From Sepiola atlantica (taxonomy: Eukaryota; Mollusca; Cephalopoda; Sepiida; Sepiolidae), in contig OY744531.1 of NCBI GenBank assembly GCA_963556195.1, positions 105,546,120-105,610,119 of the forward strand: a stretch of DNA of 64,000 nucleotides, in the 5' to 3' direction. The stretch's first letter is position 1; the number at the start of each line of letters is the position of its first letter. The notes beneath the pieces are model-generated. The model had not been told where the DNA came from. It worked only from the letters and a program-made list of their open reading frames with translations, and ran no database searches. Shown piece by piece: positions 11,196 through 22,234 of the stretch. The translations under genes and the position numbers were made by a program.

Positions 11196-11283
11196 AGTTA
11201 AAATCCGATCTAAACCGTAGATCATATTTGGAAAGAAAGTTCTTAACAAATATGATCTACGGCTAAAATCGGATGTTAACTCT
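11196..11283. repeat. Hairpin-forming inverted repeat
   Basis: Arms of about 36 bp (AGAGTTAAAATCCGATCTAA... against ...TCGGATGTTAACTCT) with a ~15-bp loop. (TA)n follows at 11288-11333. Unassigned. Confidence 0.7.
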
Positions 11284-11284
11284 A

Positions 11285-11340
<56 letters not shown>

Positions 11341-11484
11341 CTAGTGACGTACACGTTTCATTATTACAGAATCGTCAGTGCAGAGATAATTATTCCAGCC
11401 GATCGCAGGATTCGAAACCCAGGAACAAGTTATGTTTATAACTCAAATTCCGACGTCTTAACCCTCACGGCCATCATGAACAAC
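11341..11484 (-). repeat. tRNA-derived SINE, copy 1
   Basis: On the minus strand an A-box-like TGGCCGTGAGGGTTAAGACG is followed about 45 bp later by a B-box-like GGGTTTCGAATCC. These internal RNA polymerase III promoter boxes mark a tRNA-derived head. The body ends GAAACGTGTACGTCACTAGA, matching GAAACGTATACGTACATAGA in the copy at 12697-12851. The cloverleaf is degraded, so this is a SINE rather than a tRNA gene. Confidence 0.75.
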
Positions 11485-11655
11485 TAAATAAACGGTGAGA
11501 GTTTAAAACCTATTGTAGGCAACCGGTGTAAACAGTGTTCACTTATTAAGGAACTTTCATTAAAACTATGATTTTGACGTCTGTATTAATACTACTCCCT
11601 ACAGTGGCCAGCCTAGATTGAGGGCGACAAATAATATATATATATATATATATAT
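11485..11655. other. Unassigned spacer with short (TA)n
   Basis: No family recognised; ends in a ~20-bp TA run at 11637-11657 that abuts the LINE tail. Confidence 0.4.
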
Positions 11656-11937
11656 ATTAACATAGTTCACCCCAAACAAGGCAGGCCGCCACTGTAGACG
11701 TAAGGGGTTACTTAGAAAAAGGGTGAGAGGGTCAACCTAAATTGGGAGCTGTGCAGCGAGATGTCTGTTTACATTAGTTTTAAATTTCTGCATGTCAGTA
11801 ACGTCAGGAAAACAGGGAGAATGGAGGGAGTTCCAGAGTCCAGCAGCACGAGGAAAAAAGCTTTTGGAGTAGAAAGCTCCTTGGCATCCGGGGACCTCCA
11901 CAGTGAAAGATATGAATTGTGTGCATTTCGGCAGCAT
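11656..11937 (-). pseudogene. 5'-truncated LINE 3' end (CR1/Jockey-like), copy 1
   Basis: The minus-strand peptide contains FTVEVPGCQGAFYSKSFF, then AAGLWNSLHSPCFP, then MQKFKTNVNRHL, the typical C-terminal tail after the reverse transcriptase of CR1/Jockey-type LINEs. Only about 66 codons remain. The 3' untranslated part (CCTTACGTCTACAGTGG-type, present at all four copies) ends in (TA)n. Other copies: 13200-13830, 41800-42105, 55662-56275. Confidence 0.8.
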
Positions 11938-12319
11938 GTTCTCATTTATGCAACCATTGTTAAAACGAACAGAAATATGAAACCAGTGGCGACATTTTAA
12001 AATTCTTAACGTACTGCCATTTTATTCTGTGATGCAACTCCAGTGTTCTAAAACAATGCGAAAAACGTTCTCTGCGCGTTTTTCCGCCGTCGTTTTAAAA
12101 ATTCTCTTCTTTCTCCAGCTTTTTTGTTCATTTGCTTTTGACACCTGAGGATGATTTGTCGGAGAATCGAAAACGTTCGTGAAACCTATGGAACATTTAT
12201 TAATTTTTTTTATTATTTTAATACAAAAAAAACATCAGAAAAATAATAAAAGATATAATTAAAGTGACGAATTCTGTTATTTTAACAATATTTATTATTT
12301 ATTACCTACAGACATCGAT
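11938..12319. other. Unassigned region
   Basis: No gene. Around 12145-12175 CCTGAGGATGA is followed by GAAAACGTT, a layout seen in degenerate hammerhead-like repeat ends, but stems are poor. Confidence 0.35.
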
Positions 12320-12425
12320 GGTTCATACATGAAGCTAATTTCTGACGGTCGGCGGGCGCGAACTCCGATCACAAATCGCCACCGATTGTCAGTAAAGAGC
12401 CTTACCCGTTAGCCACCACACATTA
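12320..12425 (-). repeat. tRNA-derived SINE-like sequence (second type)
   Basis: Minus strand: A-box-like TGGCTAACGGGTAAGGC and, about 45 bp on, B-box-like GGAGTTCGCGCCC. Different from the 11341/12697 family. No complete cloverleaf. Confidence 0.55.
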
Positions 12426-12696
12426 GCTTGGAATTAAGGAGGAATTTAACTTTGTAAATGACAAGTCGGCGGGTATTTACAACGAGCAGCGAATATTGAT
12501 CTACAACAACAAACTGTGTTGGATATTTATTATTTGTAGCTCCTAGAAAAACCCGTCTAGAAGAGCACTGTAAGTGTAGTATTAACACAGCATGACGTCG
12601 CTAGCTATAAATGCATCGTTCCTTTCATTAAGTAGAACGCTTTTATGACGTCAAGCCGCCGCATAAAGTGTTAAAATTATCACCGTTTATTCGCTG

Positions 12697-12851
12697 TTCA
12701 ACATTGGCCGAGTGGTTCAGGCGTCGGGATTTGAATTGCAAAATACTCGTAATCCGGGGTTTCGAAACGCATGACCAGAAGTGAATAGTCATATCTCTAT
12801 GCTGATGAATCCCGATTATAAAGGACGAAACGTATACGTACATAGATAATA
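12697..12851 (+). repeat. tRNA-derived SINE, copy 2
   Basis: A-box-like TGGCCGAGTGGTTCAGGCG (resembling Ser/Leu-type tRNA) and B-box-like GGGTTTCGAAACG, then the body shared with 11341-11484. The 3' end runs into AT-rich DNA. Confidence 0.75.
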
Positions 12852-12984
12852 AACAATGACTAATATTTTCATATATAAATTATTGTTATCATTTCTGATG
12901 ATCTAAAAAAATACACCAACTATTGACATTTTATTTAAAATGCATTATTTTGTTCCAAATTCATTTGAAACAGCGGAGTTTTCT

Positions 12985-13042
12985 TTACTTGTATTTGCTT
13001 TCTCACTTCCGCTTTCTCACTTCCGCTTTCTCGCTTCCGCTT
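12985..13042 (+). repeat. 14-bp tandem repeat, ~4 units
   Basis: Unit TTTCTCACTTCCGC repeated about four times with one C-to-G change. Confidence 0.9.
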
Positions 13043-13199
13043 TACACTTGAAATGGTTCCGTCGTCTGAAAATTTATGACATATTCATTATTTTGCAATA
13101 ATCATGCTCTGAGAAATTCACCACCAACAATATTTGTCCTTGCATTCATGTTTCTGAAATGTCAATGTTATTATCATCCACAGCAGAGTAGAAGATTGA

Positions 13200-13830
13200 C
13201 AATTACAAATTGACAAATACATTGAAGACATTTCCAAGGCTGCTGCAAAGAAGGTTGGCTCCCTCTACCGTGCTAGTAAACTTCTCACACCTGACATTAT
13301 CCTATATCTCTACAAAGCAACCATCCACCCAGGCATGGAGTATTGTTGTCATATCTGGACTGGTGCATCATCCACTAGTCTCTCTCTTAGACAAGGTCCA
13401 AAAAAGAGTCGTCAACTTAATAAGTCCCTCACTATCCACCAAGCTCCAGTCCCTGTCCCATCGCCGCAATGTTGCATCCTTGTGCCTGTTTTACAAGTAC
13501 TTCAATGAATTGTGCCATGGTTCCCCCTCGACGTAAATTCACTAGACCAACTCGACAATCAGCTAAGTCCCATCCATTCACTGTGGAGGTCCCCAGATGC
13601 CGTAGAGCCATGGTTCCCCCTCAATAGCTTCTTTCCTTGTACTGCCAGCTTCTGGAACTCCCTCCCTGCTCCCTGTTTCTCCAACTCTACTGACATGCAG
13701 AAATTTAAAACTAATGTAAACAGACATCTCGCTGCACAGCTCACAACCAAGGATGACCCCTAAAACTTACTCCCTAATTCTCAGTAGCCCCTTACGTCTA
13801 CAGTGGTTGCCTGTCTTGTTAGGGGTGAAC
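13200..13830 (+). pseudogene. 5'-truncated LINE 3' end, copy 2
   Basis: Same C-terminal reverse-transcriptase tail as the copy at 55662, but frame-broken: one frame carries LLDKVQKRVVNL...RRNVASLCLFYKYFNELC, then the frame shifts after a deletion and resumes with SFWNSLPAPCF...MQKFKTNVNRHLAAQL. Ends with the shared 3' untranslated segment and (ATAA)n-like tail. Truncation at the 5' end is typical of LINE retrotransposition. Confidence 0.8.
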
Positions 13831-13904
13831 TATGATAAATAAATGTTTAATATTTGAATTTTTAAATGTGATGTTCTACCTGTATTATGCTTCCTAAAAA
13901 ATCT
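13831..13904. other. Spacer
   Basis: Nothing recognised. Confidence 0.4.
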
Positions 13905-14175
13905 CTTAAAATACTCAAACGAAACTGACATCTGAAGAATATTCATTTAATGATAACTAATAACTATTGTTCAAATTTCACAAAAATCGGAGGTATCTGA
14001 ATTTTTTACGAAGGGTTTCCACCCTCTCATTCTTCCTTTATAAAAACCTAAATCAAACAAAATATACGCCAAGCAGATGTGTTCCAAAATTCATAATGAT
14101 CGGTTAATTAGTTTAGGAGTTAATCCTGTACATAGAAATATATAAACATATACACATACCTAACTTTATATAAAT
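13905..14175 (+). repeat. Dispersed RTE-like 3' end, copy 1
   Basis: Shares AAAATCGGAGGTATCTGAAT, ACGAAGGG.TTTC and ATAATGATCG.TTAATT...TAGGAGT with 19385-19660. The style (a GATCG.TTAATT block, then ATAAACATATA) resembles 3' untranslated ends of RTE-type LINEs. No protein remains, so the class is tentative. Confidence 0.5.
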
Positions 14176-14321
14176 AGAGATATGCTACGCCTCGACCCGC
14201 ATTGTCACTTCTGGCGTTCTAGTATTACACTTGGCGAATGTTCAGAAGGCATGGTGAAAAGCTGCAGGTTATTTGGACCATCCGTAGATATAGAAGTCAT
14301 AATAATGGTTTCAAGTTCAGA

Positions 14322-14758
14322 CCAGAATTGTGTAATGCTATCGATCCTGAACCAGTTTCCGTGAACTTCGCGTCGGCAGCGTTCGGGCATGCTACGTAAA
14401 CACCCAAGAGATGCCGAGGCGTATAGCGGCAGAGAGAAGCCGAGCGATCGGCCAATCAGCTGTCAGTAACCAGACGACAATTTTTCTAATCAGTATTGAA
14501 ATTGATTAAAGCCAGAATCAATTGATCAAAGCCAGTGCATGTTTATTTCCAGTTATTTAACAAAATGAAAAAAAAAATTTTTTTGCAACTTTTCTTGAAA
14601 ATAAAACTGAAAAAAATACGACGCATACACGTATCGAAATTATCGGCTGTAACCATTCGCCTCGTCATCTCTCGGGTGTGTACGTCGCATGCCCGAACGC
14701 TGTCGACGCGAAGTTCACGGAAACTGGTTCAAGATCGATAGAAGTACCCCAGAATTGT
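14322..14758. mobile_element. MITE with long TIRs and ~10-bp target duplication (Mutator-like)
   Basis: CCAGAATTGT occurs at 14322-14331 and 14749-14758 as a direct repeat. Between them the ends are inverted repeats of ~90 bp: CTATCGATC.TGAACCAG, TTTCCGTGAACTTCGCGTCG and GCGTTCGGGCATGC are seen at the left (14336-14430) and in reverse complement at the right (14650-14745). Long TIRs plus a 9-11 bp duplication are the signature of Mutator-like elements. Length is about 415 bp, no transposase. A 2-kb relative with similar TIRs lies at 22235-24300. Confidence 0.78.
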
Positions 14759-14759
14759 C

Positions 14760-15284
14760 TCATGATTTTTTTTCTCCTGTTTCTGACAAACAGTGAAGAA
14801 AGTTTTCTAATTTTATTACATGAACTATCGATTGCCGTCTGAATACGAATCATTTTGGCGCCGTCTGATTGCGAATAGAATCGCATCAAATCGTAGCAGA
14901 CAAAGCGGTGCTTATCCTGCGAATGTCTTCTTTACACTGACACAATTCTACGCTTAATCATCAAATCAAAATATACTCGGGAGTCATAAATATATGGGCA
15001 GAAAATAAGTCCAATTATACAAACCCAGCATTAAAACCGTGCCATTGATTCCATTCCCCGCGTGATTTCTCGCAAAAGGACGCCGCCATTTCCAGTCCCT
15101 CTCTAACCCCAAAACGATAAAAACAACGTGCGATTAAAAGTCATTAAAACGTACCAATGGGATATGCACGAAAATAGACACAATATCATATAGTAATGCT
15201 AGCCGTTAGAAGTCACCCTGATACACTTCTGTGTATGCGTATTGCCGTGAAACTGCAGTATAGTTATACGTTAAGTACAATTTA

Positions 15285-15286
<2 letters not shown>
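14760..15286. other. Unassigned region
   Basis: No gene or repeat family recognised. Confidence 0.35.
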
Positions 15287-15331
<45 letters not shown>

Positions 15332-15439
15332 GGTGTACTAAAAGCGAACTTTTAGGAAAAGTGAAACCTATTGTGAAGAGTATATAGCTCAATATCCAGG
15401 ATAGAGCAGGTAGAATCTAATTCCTTTCCATTCTTCTTC

Positions 15440-15440
<1 letters not shown>
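15287..15440. repeat. (TA)n plus dispersed repeat family B
   Basis: After a TA run (15287-15327), AGTGGTGTACTAAAAGCGAA ... CAATATCCAGGATAGAGCAG matches 44436-44520, then joins CTAATTCCTTTCCATTC directly. The copy at 44436 has about 110 extra bp here that hold the hammerhead-like motif, so this copy carries a deletion of it. Confidence 0.7.

Positions 15441-15443
<3 letters not shown>

Positions 15444-15520
<77 letters not shown>
15444..15520. repeat. (TA)n microsatellite ending in poly-G
   Basis: TA run followed by GGGGGGGGG at about 15521-15529. Confidence 0.95.
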
Positions 15521-15522
<2 letters not shown>

Positions 15523-15529
15523 GGGGGGG

Positions 15530-15869
15530 TAACAAACATAGAAATAGAGCAACAGGCAAAAAAGACAACCAAATATGAACACAAAGAAATGAAAACCGGG
15601 TAATAATTTGATTCAATATTTCGCCTAAGGTCACGGCTTTATCAAGAATAAAAGTGATGAAATAACGGCGTCAATAGTTATACATTGGATGCCGTGGGGA
15701 GAGTACAAAATTAAAATATGCGCGCTATCAGGATATGGGATAGCGTTAGACTTGGAAGAAATGTGTGTGGGCTGTAAGGAGGTGGGGAGTGTTTTAACAT
15801 AATATTTAGTATTAAATATTTGTAGCGATTTGATATGAATATTGGACTGTGAGTGAGTACTAGAGTACG
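15530..15869. other. Unassigned region
   Basis: No gene. On the minus strand near 15615-15650, CTTGATAAAGCC ... GGCGAAAT has the outline of a degenerate hammerhead-like motif. Confidence 0.35.
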
Positions 15870-16530
15870 TTTGTAGTGGGGTTAAGGTTAGGGTTAGCGA
15901 GGAAATAGGAATGTCAAGGAGTTCGGAAGGTTGAGTGAAGGCTACGAGGATGAGTAGAAGGGGTGTAAGGTTAAGGTTAGGGTTATGTTAGCAAGGAAAT
16001 AGGTATCTGAAGGAGTTAGGAATGTAGAGTGGAGGTTACGAAGATAAGGAGAAAAGGTGTAAGGTTGGGGTTAGGGTTAGCAAAGAAAATAGGAATGTTA
16101 AGGAGTTAGGAAGGTGAAGTGGAGGTTACTGGAATGAGGAGAACTAGTTAAAAGTTAGGGTTAGGGTTACGTAGGAAATAAGAATGTGAAGGAGTTAGGA
16201 AGGTTGAGTAGAAATTAACAAGAATGAGGAGAAGGAGTTTAAGGTTAGGGTTAGGGTAAGCGAGGAAATTGGAATGTGAAAGAGTGCAGAAGGTGGAGTG
16301 GAGGTTACGAGGATGAGAAGGAGTGTAAGGTTAAGGTTAGGGTAAGGATAAGCGAGGAAATAGGAATGTTAAGGAGTTATGATAGTTGAGTGGAGGTTAC
16401 GAAGGTTTAGGAGAAGAGGTGTAGGGTAAAAGTTAGGGTTAGCTAGGAAATAGGAATGTTAAGGAGTTCGGAAGGTGGAGTGGAGGTTACGGGGATGAGG
16501 AGAAGGAGTGTAAGCTTAAGGGTAGGGCAG
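15870..16530 (+). repeat. ~90-bp minisatellite containing telomere-type hexamers
   Basis: About seven imperfect units, each with GGTTAGGGTTAG, then GAGGAAATAGGAATGT, then AAGGAGTTAGGAAGGT, then GTGGAGGTTACGAGGATGAG. Spacing between GGAAATAG motifs is about 88-95 bp. It looks like telomere-type sequence joined to a unique segment and then amplified. Confidence 0.85.
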
Positions 16531-16690
16531 GGCAGGGCTTTACGCGCTCCACTACCTTTGGAGCTGCTCCCGCTCCTGCTCCAACGCCCAAAATTGGAGC
16601 TGGCTCCTCTCACGCTCTACATTTTCAAAAAAGATCCGCTCCTACTCCAACTCCTATAAAAAAGGAGCGGCTCTTTTTCAGCGCTTCATA
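16531..16690 (+). mobile_element. hAT-like terminus
   Basis: CAGGGCTTTACGCGCTCC followed by multiple GGAGC/GCTCC motifs resembles hAT element ends whose subterminal DNA is packed with GAGCGG-type motifs. No matching right end or 8-bp duplication found, so it is a fragment at best. Confidence 0.4.
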
Positions 16691-18060
16691 ATGAAAATGT
16701 TCCTTCTTTCATAAACGTTCTATTCTTCCAATGAGTGGTCGAAGGATAGGGGTGGGCGTCAAAGGATTTCATCAATATGGGTTGGGATGTCACTTTAAGT
16801 GTAAGACCGTAAGATAATATTTGACAAAACTTCGCTAATATTTTGAGAGTTATAGGACGAAGTATAGGATTATACGTAAATTTTCGTTTCCTGACGTATA
16901 AAATAGAAATAGAAAAATCCCTGAAGTATTTTGAAACAATTTTAATTTTCATTACATTAACAACCTATTTTTTCAGGAAAGGAAAATTTGACCCGATATT
17001 TTTTCTAGTTATTTTGGAAGGGAATTTAGATTTGTTTTATGTAAATAAAGTTTTACTTTTAAACATTATTAGTGATTATTTTCTTTTTAAAGAAAACATT
17101 TCTCTGTGAGAGGAGAGACAGCCAGGGCAACATTACTCGTCGTGTTGTTGTTTAATATTTGTTTGTTTTACGAACGTAACTATATTGTACAATGTATATT
17201 ATTATTTATAACAGAACGCGCAAGTACTTTCAAACAAATCGATTTATCCATTTATTTCTATAGTACAATTTGGGGCGAAAAAAGGCAATGAAGTTTATTT
17301 TTTAAAGATTGAATAAAAAACATATTTTTCATAAGTTGGCCAAAAAATATCAATAAACAATTTAGAGATCCATTTAATGTCTTAAAATTTCATACAAAAT
17401 ATCTGGCCTAGACCTTAAGAGTTGAAAAAATATCTGGTCAAATTTTCCTCACCCCAAAAGTTAACTGGAGCAAGTTTTTTGCTAGGTCGGGCAAAGACAT
17501 TTATTAAAATTAAAAATTTGAAAAAAAAGGTGAAAACGTCTATATTTGAAATCTCTAACAAAAGCAAACTGTTTACATTTTTAATATTCGATAATAGATT
17601 TTTTAAGATAAAGAAAGATATCTAATCTACTTTTGGTTCTAAAAAAACAACAAATTAGTCAGAAAGTCTAATTATTTTTTTTTTTAATTAAAATTTAAGA
17701 TATTTTCTTTAATTTAATAAAGTTTAAACATCGGTTTAATTGTAGAATAGGAACCGCTGTTTTCTTTTGGTATTCGCCCAAATTTAGGATGAAACTGATT
17801 GTTGGTCTTAATTGTATTTTTAGTCCTGAAATAAAATTCTCATTTACTTTTTAAAGTGTTGAGAATCTAACTTTAATTCCAGGTTTGAATCGCTGGCGGC
17901 CATGTTGGTTTTTATTGTTTTTTTCCTTGGACTAAATATATTTTTTCCTTGGACTAAATATATTTTTTCCTTGGACAAAGATATTTTTACTGCTTGAACA
18001 TTTTATTACACACAAAAAAAAACTTTGAACATTCTATTTACAAAAGCAAGTTTTAACTTG
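16691..18060. other. AT-rich region without a gene
   Basis: Several short frames up to 88 codons (16686-17109) overlap on both strands without recognisable domains. At 17919-17980 a ~25-bp unit (TTTTTCCTTGGACTAAATA) is repeated three times. Confidence 0.4.
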
Positions 18061-18065
18061 ATGTT

Positions 18066-18134
18066 GTGCATAGGCCGCAACATATTCTAATACGTTGATG
18101 TGGCTAGCCGACAGAGTGTTGAATGAAGTTGTCA
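18066..18134 (+). repeat. Left copy of direct repeat bracketing the 93-bp array
   Basis: TAGGCCGCAACATATTCTAA ... GTTGAATGAAGTTGTCAAC is repeated almost unchanged at 19264-19331, on the far side of the array. Confidence 0.85.
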
Positions 18135-18480
18135 ACATACAACAGCATATATTAATGTGATGAATATTAATGTTGATGAATATTAATGTTGATTGCTTAC
18201 CGGAAGCTTGAAAGCCACCCTGACATAATTAGTCAGCAAAATAAGTACTTTTTTAGTCTATTGATCCTAAACACATATGATTTTAGTGCATTTAAGATTA
18301 GAGGTTCTTGAGTGGGGTGCACTACAGGTTTGATTGAGGTCTCAGCACCAACGGAAACGAAGTAGAATGCGAATGCGTAAAAGAAAGAGAAAGGAGAAAA
18401 AAAGAAGGAATCAGAAGAAAGGGCTAGAAAACTGTTTGAAAAGAGTCAGTAGAAAATAGTGCGGGGTGGGGGTGGGGGGG
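18135..18480. other. Spacer between direct repeat and array
   Basis: Contains a 20-bp near-repeat (TGATGAATATTAATGTTGA) at 18157-18195. No gene. Confidence 0.4.
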
Positions 18481-18489
18481 TTAGAGCGC

Positions 18490-19264
18490 AACATGTCTTA
18501 ACTTGATGTTGTGACCAGCAAAGATCACAACATGGGCATAGATCACATATCCTAACTTGTTGTTATAACTAACACAGACCTCGCCAGATCCTAACTTGAT
18601 CGCGTGACCAGCAAAGATCACAACATGGGCATAGATCACATATCCTAACTTGTTGTTATAACTAACACAGACCTCGCCAGATCCTAACTTGATCGCGTGA
18701 CCAGCAAAGATCACAACATGGGCATAGATCACATATCCTAACTTGTTGTTATAACTAACACAGACCTCGCCAGATCCTAACTTGATCGCGTGACCAGCAA
18801 AGATCACAACATGGGCATAGATCACATATCCTAACTTGTTGTTATAACTAACACAGACCTCGCCAGATCCTAACTTGATGTTGTGACCAGCAAAGATCAC
18901 AACATGGGCATAGATCACATATCCTAACTTGTTGTTATAACTAACACAGACCTCGCCAGATCCTAACTTGATCGCGTGACCAGCAAAGATCACAACATGG
19001 GCATAGATCACATATCCTAACTTGTTGTTATAACTAACACAGACCTCGCCAGATCCTAACTTGATCGCGTGACCAGCAAAGATCACAACATGGGCATAGA
19101 TCAAATATCTTAACTTGTTGTTATAACTAACACAGACCTCGCCAGATCCTAACTTGATCGCGTGACCAGCAAAGATCACAACATGGGCATAGATCACATA
19201 TCCTAACTTGTTGTTATAACTAACACAGACCTCGCCAGATCCTAACTTGATCGCGTGACCAGCA
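18490..19264. repeat. 93-bp minisatellite, ~8 units
   Basis: Unit marked by GATCCTAACTTGATCGCGTG, CACAACATGGGCATAG and ATAACTAACACAGACCTCGC, at 93-bp spacing. Most units differ at only the GATCGCG / GATGTTG site and a few bases. Because 93 is divisible by three, the minus strand stays open for 287 codons (18481-19344). No start context, domain or composition suggests a true protein. Confidence 0.93.
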
Positions 19265-19331
19265 AAGACCGCAACATATTCTAATACGTTGATGTTGCTA
19301 GCCGACAGAGTGTTGAATGAAGTTGTCAACC
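19264..19331 (+). repeat. Right copy of direct repeat bracketing the array
   Basis: Matches 18066-18134 with one or two changes (GATGTGGC versus GATGTTGC). Confidence 0.85.
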
Positions 19332-19384
19332 AAAACGTGTGCAATTTACACTTTGGCTTTTGTCAGATTGTAACATCTTTAATG

Positions 19385-19660
19385 ATCTTTAAAATACTCC
19401 TAAAGAAACTGATATTTGAGGAATAATTATTAATTGATGTCTAATGTCTATTGTTAAAATTTCATAAAAATCGGAGGTATCTGAATTTTCACGAAGGGCT
19501 TTCATCCTCTTTTTACCCCCTTTGCATAAAAGTAAATTAAACTAAACATAGCCCACGTTACGACCCCTTACGCCTTACAGCTATCTTCCACAATTAATAA
19601 TGATCGATTAATTCATTTAGGAGTGAATCCTGTGCATACAAGTATATAAACATATACTTT
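19385..19660 (+). repeat. Dispersed RTE-like 3' end, copy 2
   Basis: See 13905-14175. Its tail runs directly into the telomere-like array. Confidence 0.5.
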
Positions 19661-19760
19661 AACCCTAACCCTAACCATAACTTTATCCTAACCCTAACCC
19701 TAACCATAACTTTATCCTAACCCTAACCCTAACCATAACTTTATCCTAACCCTAACCCTA
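19661..19760 (-). repeat. ~30-bp telomere-like tandem repeat
   Basis: Three to four units of CCTAACCCTAACCATAAC plus TTTAT, i.e. telomere-type hexamers on the minus strand with a fixed interruption, amplified as a higher-order unit. Confidence 0.88.
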
Positions 19761-20820
19761 ACTTTAATAGATTTTCGATACATAAGGGTTTTTTTTGTGT
19801 CGCGTTAACTTTTACATGGATTTTGTTGATATCAAAATCATCAGGGATTTATTAATCTAACACATCGATAACCAGATCATTTTTATAATTTTATTCACAG
19901 AAGATTAAATTACAAAGAAATAAACAATGTAACCAAAAACAAAATAGTCGCCATCTTTTTTTTTTATTATTTCTTTATTCTTAAAGTGCAATTTTCACAT
20001 ACATTATTTCCTATCGAAAACGCCAGTTGACGTTCGAAATATATCAAATATATATACGAAAAGAATTCAAAGAGTAGAAAGTGACTGGTGGGTTTACTTT
20101 CGGCAGCCTCGTAACTCTCACTTCCCTTATTTTGTCCTTTAGTCCTCACATTCCATGAGCGATGTTTCCGACGAAGGGGGAAGAATTGCTGTTTTCTAGG
20201 TCAGAATATATCCATCTAGCACTTATCACTGGTTAGTTTTTGACGTTGAAGTAGTATTTTTTTAGCTACTAACATCAAGTGGCTTCATGCCTTGTCTGGA
20301 GCGACATCCATAAACAAAAATTCACGATGTCTATTTTTTTGTTTGGGGGGGGGGGGTATGTGGAAGCGTTTGAAGGATCCAATTTATTTACCGCGTGAAC
20401 TGAACAATAATCCAACGTCAAAGCGAAAAATCTGATAAAAGCGTTGAATGAAGTTTGGGAAAATATTCCGAATCTTGTAATTCGTGTAGCTGTCATGTAG
20501 CTTCAATTATCCGGACAGCCTTCAATAAGATTAGCGCGCGTGGCGATGAGCAAAGCATTCTGGCTCTCCATTCTTTGATGGTGGTTTACTTTGAGTGCGG
20601 TTGGGAGACCTTGTTACGAACGGTGGCCACGGGAAATACGATGTAGCGGATCGGTCGAACAGAAATGGCGAAGAGCAAGAACGGTTGTAGCGAGTAATGG
20701 AGGCGGGGTTACAGGATTGAGGGGGGGGGGGGAGAGATGAAGAGTAGATGAACTACATTCGATCTAGATTAAGGGGTTAATACGCAAAATGTTTGATAGT
20801 TAAGAATGAGGGGGGAATAC
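19761..20820. other. Unassigned region
   Basis: No gene recognised; short homopolymer runs at 20346-20356 (G) and 20721-20732 (G). Confidence 0.35.
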
Positions 20821-20821
20821 A

Positions 20822-21395
20822 GAATGACAGAAAGAAAGAAAAGAAAGAAGAAGAAAAAGAAAGAAAAGAAAGAAATAAAGAAAGAAAAGAAAGAAAAGAA
20901 AGAAAGAAAGAAAGAAAGAAAGGAAGGAAGAAAGAAAGAAAGAAAGAAGAAAAAAAAAAGAAAGAAAGAAAGAAAAGAAAGAAAAGAAAGAAAGAAAGAA
21001 AAGAAAGAAAAGAAAGAAAGAAAGAAAAGAAAGGAAAGAAGGAAAGAAAGAAAAGAAAAGAAAGAACGAAAGAAAGAAAGAAGAAAAAAGAAAGGAAAGA
21101 AAGAAAGAAAGAAAGAAAGTAATGAAAGAAAGAAAGAAGAGAAAGAAAGAAAGAAAGAAAAGAAAGAAAAATGAAAGAAAGAAAGAAAAGAAAGAACGAA
21201 AAGAAAGAAATAAAAAAGAAAGAAAGAAAGAAAAGAAAGAAAGAAAGAAAAGAAAGAAAGAAAAGAAAGAAAGAAAGAAAAGAAAGAAAGAAAGAAAGAA
21301 AGAAAGAAAAGAAAGAAAGAAAGAAAAAAGAAAGAAAGAAAGGAAAGAAAGAAAAGAAAGAAAGAAAGAAAGACAGAAAAGAAAGAAAAAAAAAG
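20822..21395. repeat. Polypurine (GAAA)n tract
   Basis: About 570 bp almost wholly A and G, mostly GAAA with GAAAA variants. Long frames on both strands (Lys/Glu/Arg or Phe/Leu/Ser) are compositional. Confidence 0.96.
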
Positions 21396-22234
21396 AGGGG
21401 AGGAAACGTAGAGTATACATTAGATATTTTCATTTTGTATTTAAATAAAATAATGAATACAGAAAAGTATGTTTATTGGCAACAAAATCATTAGAAATGA
21501 TGGGTTCATGCAAAAATAATTCGCTTTGAACTAATGCCGAATTTGTTGCAGATTATTGAAAAGACTTAGTTTTAAAAAAATATCTAAACGTTGCTTCATA
21601 TAGCGGTGGGTTAAGTGGAAAAAACTTAAACGTCAACTTTTCGGTGAAATGTTTTGTCCCGTTCTTTACTGCTCCCCAAATGTAAAAAGTGTTGCAGTCA
21701 AAAAATTTAAAAATCGAAACACGCTTTCATTTTATTTGTAGTAAAATGTCGACATTCCTTTGATACACTTCTGCCTTGCAGATGCATTCAACTCCTCACC
21801 CACCAGCTGGAGGGAACAAAAGGCGGCACGTCCGTTTACTTGGACTGCAAGTCTCGCTCTCTCGTTTCTTTGTAGGATTTTTGTTTTCGATTCTTTTTCA
21901 ATCGGTGACGTAATTCTGACAATTGTTTTTGACATATTCCTCAAATCGACATACCTCAAAATACAAACAATAAAACTTTCACTTTTCGTCTCAACCGGGA
22001 AATTATCAAGACAATCACAGTCGCATTACAAACGCGACGTCCACCCACACCTTTGAATTACATCTCGTTACCATCTAGGTTATAATTCATATTTATAATT
22101 CCGCTTGTTCGATCACCCCCGCAACAATCTCGTTACATTCAGGTATGCATATACGGCGTACACGTAAAGTTTACAGTAGTTAGGAAGGGAACCTCTTTAT
22201 TCTCAAACTAAATATTACCTTTCAGTGTTCACCA
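21396..22234. other. Unassigned region
   Basis: Frames of 98 codons (21760-22056) and 75 codons on the opposite strand overlap and show no domain. Confidence 0.3.

Noticed and set aside
12697..12770. tRNA gene (Ser/Leu-like)
   Set aside because: A- and B-boxes are present, but acceptor and anticodon stems do not pair and a related SINE body follows.
18481..19344. 287-codon minus-strand frame with a 31-residue repeat
   Set aside because: Product of the 93-bp minisatellite; flanks are non-coding repeats.
20777..21494. Long Phe/Leu/Ser and Lys/Glu/Arg frames
   Set aside because: Pure GAAA polypurine tract read in several frames; composition only.
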